20,471 nucleotides of DNA from Bacillota bacterium (GTDB lineage: Bacteria; Bacillota; Clostridia; Christensenellales; CAG-138). The stretch's first letter is position 1. Each line of letters begins with the position of its first letter. The stretch covers positions 1 through 20,471 of the forward strand of contig JAEYHP010000086.1 of the NCBI GenBank assembly GCA_023409435.1. Reading direction: 5' to 3'. Of this stretch, positions 14,815 through 20,471 are shown piece by piece. Both the position numbers and the translations under genes were made by a program. Under the pieces are notes generated by a model, which was not told where the DNA came from, did no database searches, and was given only the letters and a program-made list of their open reading frames with translations.

Positions 14815-14826
14815 ACGGCGCGCCGT
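14815..14826. promoter_or_regulatory. 12-bp perfect palindrome before the flavoprotein promoter
   Basis: ACGGCGCGCCGT is perfectly self-complementary with no spacer and directly abuts the -35 box at 14827. It is a candidate regulator site. It has no loop or T-run, so it is not a terminator. Confidence 0.4.
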
Positions 14827-14855
14827 TTGACCTTCGGGCTGTTTTGGTATATGGT
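14827..14855 (+). promoter_or_regulatory. Promoter of the iron-sulfur flavoprotein gene
   Basis: TTGACC (14827-14832), a 17-bp spacer and TATGGT (14850-14855) lie about 35 bp before the ATG at 14891. Confidence 0.65.
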
Positions 14856-14890
14856 GAAAGAAACATATCGCTACTCAGGAGGTCTGACCC

Positions 14891-15514
14891 ATGAAAGTCC
14901 TGCTCATCAACGGCAGCCCGCACAAGGAAGGATGTACGTATACCGCGCTGACTGAAATCGCGAACGAATTGAGCCGTCTCGGCGTGGAAACGGAGCTGTT
15001 CCACATTGGCACACAGCCCGTCAGCGGCTGCACCGCCTGCGGCTATTGCAGAAAGACACAGTCCCGCCGGTGCGTCTACCAGGATACCGTCAATGAAGCG
15101 ATCTCCAAAATGGAGCAGTATGACGCCATGATCGTCGGTTCCCCCGTGCACTACGCAAGCGCCTGCGGGGCACTCACTTCCTTCCTGGACCGCATGTTCT
15201 ATTCAAGCGGAGGTTTTGCCTTCAAGCCAGGGGCGGCCATTGTCACCTGCCGCCGCGGCGGGGCTACGGCGGCGTTCGACCAGCTGAACAAGTACTTCCT
15301 CATTTCCGGCATGCCGCTTGCTTCCTCACAGTATTGGAACATGGCGCACGGTAACACGCCCGACGAGATCAAGCGGGACTTGGAAGGCCTGCAAACCATG
15401 CGGACGCTTGCAAAAAACATGGCGTGGCTGTTACAGTGCATCGAGGCGGGAAAACTCCACGGCGTATCGCTTCCCGAGGTCGAGCCACGGCAGGTCACGA
15501 ATTTTATCCGGTAA
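14891..15514 (+). CDS. Iron-sulfur flavoprotein / NADPH-dependent FMN reductase family
   Basis: This flavodoxin-fold redox protein has 207 residues. MKVLLINGSPHKEGCTYTAL is the FMN-phosphate-binding start of the family. Cys47, Cys50, Cys53 and Cys61 (CTACGYC, then C after seven residues) form the compact cysteine motif typical of archaeal and clostridial iron-sulfur flavoproteins that hold a 4Fe-4S cluster beside FMN. GSPVHYASACGALTSFLDR is the second flavin-contact block. The usual role is electron transfer or reduction of O2, H2O2 or quinone-like compounds; the substrate here is unknown. AGGAGG lies 8 nt before the ATG. It follows the TetR gene with its own promoter and is followed after 6 bp by an acetyltransferase gene. 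Confidence 0.87.
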   Translation: MKVLLINGSPHKEGCTYTALTEIANELSRLGVETELFHIGTQPVSGCTACGYCRKTQSRRCVYQDTVNEAISKMEQYDAMIVGSPVHYASACGALTSFLDRMFYSSGGFAFKPGAAIVTCRRGGATAAFDQLNKYFLISGMPLASSQYWNMAHGNTPDEIKRDLEGLQTMRTLAKNMAWLLQCIEAGKLHGVSLPEVEPRQVTNFIR

Positions 15515-15520
15515 CGCAAT

Positions 15521-16039
15521 ATGGATTGGATACTTGAATCGGACCGTCTGCGGTTCCGGCACATTACAGAAGCGGACTTTTCGAATCTTTGCGGGCTGCT
15601 CCAGGACGAAGAGGTCATGTACGCCTGGGAGCACGGCTTTTCTCAGGAAGAGATACGCGGCTGGATGGAGCGGACGTTTGTCCGTTATCAAGAGGACGGT
15701 TTTGGTCACTTTGCCGCGATTGAGAAAGAAACGGGTGCGTTTGTAGGCGTAGTTGGCCCCATTATTGAGATGGTGGAGGACGTGCCCTATATGGGGCTTG
15801 GCTACATTCTCAAGAAGGAATGCTGGGGCAAAGGCTATGCGATAGAGGGTGCAAAAGCCTGCATGGAGTATGCGTTTACCGTACTTCACGCAGAAAAGGT
15901 CATAGCGGAGATCCGCCCGGAAAACCTCCCTTCCCGCAGGGTGGCCGAACGGCTGGGCATGCGGGTAGAGCGGGAATTTGTAAAACACTATCGCGGCAAG
16001 GATATGCCGCATCTGATCTACAGCAAGACAAGGGAATAG
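15521..16039 (+). CDS. GNAT-family N-acetyltransferase (RimJ/RimL type)
   Basis: This 172-residue acetyl-CoA-dependent acetyltransferase opens with LESDRLRFRHITEADFSNL, the typical 'ET.RL.LR....D' start of RimJ/RimL-like members. The acetyl-CoA pyrophosphate loop is seen in YILKKECWGKGYAIEGAKA (xxWGKGYA), and ENLPSRRVAERLGM is the conserved 'N..S..v.eklGf' block. The acceptor, a protein N-terminus or a small molecule, cannot be told. Only 6 bp separate it from the flavoprotein stop and its own ribosome-binding site (GGTAACG) is poor, so it is probably translated by coupling from that gene. Confidence 0.88.
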   Translation: MDWILESDRLRFRHITEADFSNLCGLLQDEEVMYAWEHGFSQEEIRGWMERTFVRYQEDGFGHFAAIEKETGAFVGVVGPIIEMVEDVPYMGLGYILKKECWGKGYAIEGAKACMEYAFTVLHAEKVIAEIRPENLPSRRVAERLGMRVEREFVKHYRGKDMPHLIYSKTRE

Positions 16040-16040
16040 C

Positions 16041-16066
16041 AAAAGGGCCGCAAATGCGGCCCTTAC
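16041..16066. terminator. Terminator between convergent acetyltransferase and sulP genes
   Basis: AAGGGCCGC (16043-16051) and GCGGCCCTT (16056-16064) form a 9-bp stem with an AAAT loop. The minus strand continues as TTTTGC, so it terminates sulP best, and it may also stop the plus-strand transcript. Confidence 0.85.
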
Positions 16067-16076
16067 TTCATGCTTT

Positions 16077-17681
16077 CTACGCGGCAAGCTTTTCAAGCGC
16101 CTGATCGGTGCTCCAATAGAAATGGTCCTCGCCGATTTTGCCGATCAGCTCCAGCTTCTCGAATATCTCCTTGACCGGAGGCTGGAGGCTCGCAAAATAC
16201 ACCTCGGTATTGTTTTCTGTAAGCCGCAGGCAGATTTCCTGCAGCGCCTGCACGCCGGAAAGATCCGCAAGCGGTACGCCGCGCAGCGAGAATATGATCT
16301 GCTCCTTGCCGGAAAGCGCCTCGAGTGCGTCCTCCAGACGGCGCGCGGAGCCAAAGTAGAGCGGCCCCGTGATATACACCACACCCGTGCGGGAGAGCTT
16401 TTCGGTAAACGCGGCCTGTCTGGGCAGCTTAGCCGGAATGACGTCGCTTACGGTCACCTGCATGTTGGAGACTTTGATCACGAACGTCATCACCGAGAAC
16501 AGCACGCCGATGACGATGGCTACGGTCAAATCGAACACCACCGTGCAGGCCATGGTGATAAAGAACTGGAGGATCGCGCTTGTAATGCGCCTTTTGAATA
16601 TCTCTTTTATGGCGTGCCATTCGTTCATGCGCCAAGCCGTCATAATCAGCACCCCGGCCAAAGCGCACAGCGGGATGGCGGACATCACTCCAGCAAGCGC
16701 AAACATGGAGAGCAGCAGAACAGCCGAGTGGATGATGCCGGTCAGCCGCGTTTGCCCACCCGCCTTGATGGCGACGCTGGTGCGCGCGATCGCCGCAGTG
16801 GCGGGTACCCCGCCAAAGAACGGCAGCACCACATTGCCGATGCCCTGGGCAATGAGTTCCTGGGAGGCATTGAGCTTTTCGTTTTTCATGCGCCCGGCGC
16901 TCGCGCCGCAAAGGAGGCTTTCAATCATCCCCAGCGCTGCGATGCTGAACGCGGGCATGATAAGGCCCTGAATTTGCCTGAATGAAATGCCGGAAAGCGT
17001 AAGCCTCTCCCCCAGCAGCAGCGTTTGGGGAATTTCTCCCACGCTTGCGACAGGGAGGCGCAGCAGCAGGTTCGCTCCGGTCGCCAGTATGATGGCGACA
17101 AGCGAGGCCGGGCAGGCTTTGGCCCACTTCTTGGGGTAGAACGCCATGAACAGTATCACGGCAACGCCCAAGATGAGCGCTATCGGGTTGAATACTTGCG
17201 GCAAAGTAAAGTAGCTGGTGATGCGCTCTATGGTCTCCTCGCCTGCGGAAGCAAGGCCCGTCAGGTTGTTGACCTGCCCCAGCGCGATGATGACGGCGAT
17301 GCCGGAGGTAAAGCCGGTGATGACGGGCAGCGGAATAAAGGAAACGATATCCCCCAGCTTGAACACGCCCGCGAGTATCAGCATGACGCCGGACAGCAGG
17401 CACGCTAAAAACACGCCCTTCATCCCGTACTGCGCCACAAGGGACACCAATATCGCCGTCATGGCCCCGGTCGGCCCCGAAATTTGGTATGAAGCACCGG
17501 ATAACGAGCCGATCACAAGCCCAGCCAGTATGGCGGTGACTAAGCCCGCGGCGGCCGAAGCGCCGCTGCTGACCCCAAAAGCCAAAGCGAGGGGTAACGC
17601 GACCGCAGCCACAGTCACTCCCGCCAGCATATCTTTCCCCAAAGTTTTTGCGTTGTAGCCCGAAAACTCCTTTTTGAGCAT
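16077..17681 (-). CDS. SulP-family anion transporter with STAS domain
   Basis: This integral membrane transporter of the SLC26/SulP family is about 534 residues from the chosen start. The membrane domain starts near DMLAGVTVAAVALPLALAFGV, has the signature GASYQISGPTGAMTAIL, and continues with roughly 10-14 helices. The C-terminal cytoplasmic STAS domain (last ~100 residues) includes VVYITGPLYFGSA and LADLSGVQAL, with the conserved Ser at the anti-sigma-antagonist phosphosite position. Sulfate, bicarbonate or a dicarboxylate are all possible substrates. The frame is open to 17774, but that ATG lies in the -10 box. ATG 17681 has AAGGGG 9 nt upstream and matches the family's normal N-terminus. 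ATG 17744, with AGGGGA only 2-3 nt away, is the alternative. No carbonic anhydrase or sulfate-assimilation gene is adjacent. Confidence 0.88.
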   Translation of the reverse strand: MLKKEFSGYNAKTLGKDMLAGVTVAAVALPLALAFGVSSGASAAAGLVTAILAGLVIGSLSGASYQISGPTGAMTAILVSLVAQYGMKGVFLACLLSGVMLILAGVFKLGDIVSFIPLPVITGFTSGIAVIIALGQVNNLTGLASAGEETIERITSYFTLPQVFNPIALILGVAVILFMAFYPKKWAKACPASLVAIILATGANLLLRLPVASVGEIPQTLLLGERLTLSGISFRQIQGLIMPAFSIAALGMIESLLCGASAGRMKNEKLNASQELIAQGIGNVVLPFFGGVPATAAIARTSVAIKAGGQTRLTGIIHSAVLLLSMFALAGVMSAIPLCALAGVLIMTAWRMNEWHAIKEIFKRRITSAILQFFITMACTVVFDLTVAIVIGVLFSVMTFVIKVSNMQVTVSDVIPAKLPRQAAFTEKLSRTGVVYITGPLYFGSARRLEDALEALSGKEQIIFSLRGVPLADLSGVQALQEICLRLTENNTEVYFASLQPPVKEIFEKLELIGKIGEDHFYWSTDQALEKLAA

Positions 17682-17772
17682 CCCGGTAAACCCCTTCAGC
17701 AACCGCACGGTAAAATGAATCCTCCGAATCCCAAAAATCGACATATTCCCCTGAACAACACACACTTTCGCC

Positions 17773-17800
17773 ATTATAGCACATGGAATAGTTACGTCAA
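17773..17800 (-). promoter_or_regulatory. Promoter of the sulP gene
   Basis: On the minus strand TTGACG (17800-17795), a 16-bp spacer and a perfect TATAAT (17778-17773) are present. Transcription would begin near 17766, so translation must start at 17744 or 17681. Confidence 0.78.
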
Positions 17801-17814
17801 TATATATACGTCAA
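17793..17814. repeat. Direct repeats TACGTCAA overlapping the sulP -35 box
   Basis: TACGTCAA occurs at 17793-17800 and again at 17807-17814 with 6 bp (TATATA) between, a 14-bp period. One copy contains the -35 hexamer of sulP. This could be a regulator binding site, or a duplicated -35 element arising by slippage. Confidence 0.45.
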
Positions 17815-17829
17815 CCGGGTTTCAAGGTA

Positions 17830-17887
17830 TCGGCGCTTGCAGCGCCGACGCGGATTTTTTTAATGTGGAGAAACTACGTTTCCCCAC
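17830..17887 (+). terminator. Two consecutive hairpins between sulP and ftsK
   Basis: The first hairpin is TCGGCGCT-TGC-AGCGCCGA (17830-17848), followed after six bases by TTTTTTT (17855-17861). The second is GTGGAGAAAC-TAC-GTTTCCCCAC (17865-17887), with one mismatch. The first resembles a plus-strand terminator, but no plus-strand gene lies upstream within 1.7 kb. They may belong to an unrecognised small transcript, an interspersed repeat, or an insulator. The rest of the 417-bp gap holds the sulP and ftsK promoters, and I see no other gene in it. Confidence 0.45.
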
Positions 17888-18003
17888 ACCCCTTCCTTAT
17901 CCTCCTGTCTCAGAAAGCTCATGGAGAAATCCTTCCAGAGGCGGCGACTTGCCGCAACGCGGCATGCCCTTGGTGAACTGTATAAGCCCCTGAACTATGC
18001 CGT

Positions 18004-18032
18004 TTGCACCCTGCTTTTGAATGCGGTATAAT
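18004..18032 (+). promoter_or_regulatory. Promoter of the ftsK/spoIIIE gene
   Basis: TTGCAC (18004-18009), a 17-bp spacer and a perfect TATAAT (18027-18032) are present. The 5' leader of about 60 nt contains a small hairpin GCGGC-ATT-GCCGC (18050-18062) before the ribosome-binding site. Confidence 0.8.
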
Positions 18033-18098
18033 AAATTGAGTTTTTATGCGCGGCATTGCCGCAAACACAAGCGGTTCAATACATATGGAGGTGCGGCT

Positions 18099-20471
18099 TT
18101 GGCAAAGAGAAGGCCGAAAAAACGCAAGGAGGCAGAACAGTCCCGCCGCGAAATCTGGGGCGTGGCGCTTGCCGCCGTCGGCGTCTTCCTTGGCGCCTGC
18201 ATTTATTTCGGACAGGCCGGGCTGATTGGCGAAGCCATCCGGTCCGTTTCCTACGGATTGAGCGGCCTGTTTGCATACGCGTTTCCGCCCGCCTGCCTCA
18301 TAGGCGGCATCGCATTGATCGCCATTGCGGACCAGAGACCCAGAAAGGGCAGGACGGTCCTGGTGTTCACCGGCATATGGCTTGTGCTGGCGCTTTTGCA
18401 TGTCATCGCCCGGCCCGTGCTGGGAGATACTCCTTTCTTCACCTATGTGCGGGACGCTTACGCGTACGGCACTGGTCAGCTTTCCGGCGGCGGCGCAGTG
18501 GGCGCTCTGCTTTCCTTCCCGCTGCTGCTTTTAACGGGCGAGGCAGGCTCGTACATTTTCCTGATCGCGGGAATATTGATTATCGTACTGCTGGTCACAA
18601 GCATTTCCCTGCGCGTGACCGGCCAGCAGGTCACCACCAAAGTAAAGGAAGGGTTCCAGCAGGTCGCCCAGGCGCATGCGGCAAGACGCGAGTTGTATAC
18701 GGCGACGATAGATGAAGAAGAGGCGGTCCCTGCCCCGCGTTTCCATAAGCCCACAAGGCCTGTGCGCAGGCCCGCGAAAATAGAAGAGGAAGGTCCGAGC
18801 TTTATGCCCATGGGAGGACCGCTTCAAAAGAAGGAGCAGCCTGTGGAGGCGCAGGACCCGTTTATTCCTCCCCTGACTCGGACTGTTCCCCCCGCCCCCT
18901 TTGTGGTGGAAGAGGATATGGATGATTTCCCGCCCTTTGAGCCGGACGATTTTGCGGCAACGCCTTTGCGTACCCCCAAAAAGCCGGTGTCGGAGGTGCT
19001 GCCTTTCTCCGAGCCGGTGCAGGTAAAGCTGAATTTGGAACCAAAGCAAAAAGCGGAGGTCCCCCCGTCCCCGCATAATGCTGCGCAGGATATCCCTTAT
19101 GTACCGCCTTCGTTCAGCCTACTAAACCCCGCGCTTGCAAGCTACGGGCGCAGCACCGAATCCCCCGCGGAAAAAGGCAAGCTGCTGGTGGATACACTTG
19201 CAAGCTTCAATGTTTCGGCTCGGGTGGTCAACATCAGCGTAGGCCCCGTCATCACACGGTATGAGCTTGCCCCCGCGCCCGGCGTGCGCGTCAATCGTAT
19301 CACCGCGCTTTCGGACGATATCGCGCTGGCTTTAGCCGCCCCGCGCGTCCGAATAGAAGCGCCTATACCCGGCAAAGCCGCGGTTGGCATTGAAGTGCCC
19401 AACAAGGATACCGTGACGGTGGTGCTTCGGGACACGGTGGACAGCAAGGAGTTTGCCGCCTCAAAATCCCCCATCACGCTCGCACTCGGCAAGGATATCG
19501 CCGGGAAAGTGATTGTGGCCGACCTTGCGAAAATGCCGCATCTTTTGATTGCGGGCGCGACCGGTTCGGGCAAAAGTGTGTGCATCAACGACATCATCAT
19601 CTCCCTCATCTATAAATGCTCTCCCGCCGACCTCCAACTGATCTTAGTGGACCCCAAGGTGGTGGAGCTTTCCGCGTTTGGCGTACTGCCGCATTTGAAG
19701 GTGCCGGTGGTGACGGATCCGAAGAAGGCCGCGGGCGCTCTGGCGGGCGGTGTCCGGGAAATGACGGAGCGCTACAAGCGGTTCGCGAAAGTGGGCTCGC
19801 GGGACTTAGAGCGCTTCAACGAATTGCAGAAGGACCCAAAGGACAAGCTGCCGAAGCTTGTTATCATCATAGACGAATTGGCCGACCTGATGATGGTGGC
19901 GCCGGACACCGTGGAGGACAGCATCTGCCGTATCGCCCAGCTTGGACGCGCGGCGGGCATCCACCTGATTGTGGCGACCCAGCGGCCTTCCGCTGACGTC
20001 ATTACGGGCCTCATCAAAGCGAACATCCCCTCCCGTATCGCGTTTGCGGTTTCCTCCGCCATCGATTCGCGCATCATACTCGATTCCGGCGGCGCTGAAA
20101 AGCTGCTGGGCCGCGGCGATATGCTCTTCCATCCCAATGGTGCCGGCAAAGCGGTGCGCGTACAGGGCGCGTATGTTTCGGATGAAGAGGTGGAGCGCAT
20201 CGTTCAGTACTTCAAATCCCAGGCGCTCACACCCGAATTCGACGAGCATTTGATAGAGGAAATGGATGTGGAGGAAGGCTCCGGCGCACAGGGCAACGGT
20301 AAGCAGGAGGACGACCTTCTGGGCGAGGCCGTGCGCATCGTGCTCGATAGCGGACAGGCTTCCATTTCCATGATCCAGCGGCGGCTGCGCGTGGGGTACG
20401 CGCGCGCGGCAAGATTGATAGACATTATGGAACAGCACGGCTATGTCAGCGGGTTTGACGGCGCAAAGCCG
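18099..20471 (+). CDS. ftsK: FtsK/SpoIIIE DNA translocase (3' end beyond window)
   Basis: This membrane-anchored hexameric motor pumps chromosomal DNA through the division or sporulation septum. There are 791 codons without a stop to the right edge. The start is TTG (18099) with GGAGG 7 nt upstream; no ATG in frame fits as well. Four to five hydrophobic segments (about 20-38, 52-76, 86-104, 133-170) anchor it. A Pro/Glu-rich linker (about 195-340) follows, then the alpha domain and the RecA-like beta domain with Walker A GATGSGKS (486-493) and Walker B LVIIIDE (Asp592-Glu593), plus LGRAAGIHLIVATQRPS. A winged-helix gamma domain (about 740-791: EAVRIVLDSGQASISMIQRRLRVGYARAARL) would read the polar DNA sequences. 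Only a few C-terminal residues should be missing. FtsK and SpoIIIE roles cannot be separated here. Confidence 0.95.
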   Translation, partial: MAKRRPKKRKEAEQSRREIWGVALAAVGVFLGACIYFGQAGLIGEAIRSVSYGLSGLFAYAFPPACLIGGIALIAIADQRPRKGRTVLVFTGIWLVLALLHVIARPVLGDTPFFTYVRDAYAYGTGQLSGGGAVGALLSFPLLLLTGEAGSYIFLIAGILIIVLLVTSISLRVTGQQVTTKVKEGFQQVAQAHAARRELYTATIDEEEAVPAPRFHKPTRPVRRPAKIEEEGPSFMPMGGPLQKKEQPVEAQDPFIPPLTRTVPPAPFVVEEDMDDFPPFEPDDFAATPLRTPKKPVSEVLPFSEPVQVKLNLEPKQKAEVPPSPHNAAQDIPYVPPSFSLLNPALASYGRSTESPAEKGKLLVDTLASFNVSARVVNISVGPVITRYELAPAPGVRVNRITALSDDIALALAAPRVRIEAPIPGKAAVGIEVPNKDTVTVVLRDTVDSKEFAASKSPITLALGKDIAGKVIVADLAKMPHLLIAGATGSGKSVCINDIIISLIYKCSPADLQLILVDPKVVELSAFGVLPHLKVPVVTDPKKAAGALAGGVREMTERYKRFAKVGSRDLERFNELQKDPKDKLPKLVIIIDELADLMMVAPDTVEDSICRIAQLGRAAGIHLIVATQRPSADVITGLIKANIPSRIAFAVSSAIDSRIILDSGGAEKLLGRGDMLFHPNGAGKAVRVQGAYVSDEEVERIVQYFKSQALTPEFDEHLIEEMDVEEGSGAQGNGKQEDDLLGEAVRIVLDSGQASISMIQRRLRVGYARAARLIDIMEQHGYVSGFDGAKP

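Noticed and set aside
16122..16985. Long open frame opposite the SulP STAS and membrane region
   Set aside because: Its translation is rich in His, Arg and Gly with no domain, and the minus-strand SulP frame explains the sequence.
17682..17774. N-terminal extension of SulP to the ATG at 17774
   Set aside because: That ATG overlaps the TATAAT -10 box and has no ribosome-binding site.
1..20471. CRISPR array, tRNA/rRNA genes, prophage, toxin-antitoxin or defence island
   Set aside because: No regularly spaced repeats, cloverleaf-forming segments, phage structural genes or defence-type domains were seen on either strand.

Overview
The window looks like a chromosomal stretch from a Clostridia-type Firmicute: moderately GC-rich, probably an anaerobe. 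The reasons are the strong AGGAGG-type ribosome-binding sites, clostridial-style promoters, and a gene set that pairs a flavodiiron protein with superoxide dismutase and also has an iron-sulfur flavoprotein, a MetQ lipoprotein with a Thr/Pro/Glu-rich linker, and a SpoIIIE/FtsK translocase. No rRNA, tRNA, CRISPR array or complete mobile element was seen. A genus cannot be named from the sequence alone.

Layout. Positions 1-123 are the right end of an IS5-family insertion sequence: the transposase C-terminus plus a terminal repeat, abutting a TA target. Next come xylB (xylulokinase, minus) with a clear terminator, a membrane-anchored PAS-GGDEF diguanylate cyclase (minus), and a divergent small cupin protein (plus). 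A two-gene minus-strand unit (DUF4177 protein plus a small partner) follows, then a D-2-hydroxyacid dehydrogenase (plus). Positions 5913-7170 hold two tandem minus-strand copies of an uncharacterised ~180-190 residue protein family, one of them interrupted by a frameshift. Positions 7327-9915 are the methionine ABC importer operon metN-metI-metQ (minus), apparently controlled by a palindrome next to its promoter and not by an S-box riboswitch. Positions 10158-12041 are an oxygen-defence pair, fprA then sod (minus). A frameshifted GNAT acetyltransferase (12339-12859, plus) of visibly lower GC follows.

From 12967 onward there is an NAD(P)-dependent epimerase-like protein (minus), divergent from a TetR regulator, an iron-sulfur flavoprotein and a RimJ/RimL-type acetyltransferase (all plus). 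Then come a SulP anion transporter with a STAS domain (minus) and, divergently, an FtsK/SpoIIIE DNA translocase that starts at TTG and runs off the right edge.

How the genes fit together: most are independent housekeeping or accessory units. The clear functional groups are metNIQ (methionine uptake), fprA-sod (O2/superoxide removal), and the TetR-flavoprotein-acetyltransferase cluster facing the epimerase gene. I found no convincing new multi-gene defence or biosynthetic system. The most curious items are the duplicated uncharacterised family, several unassigned operator-like palindromes, and a pair of hairpins between sulP and ftsK.
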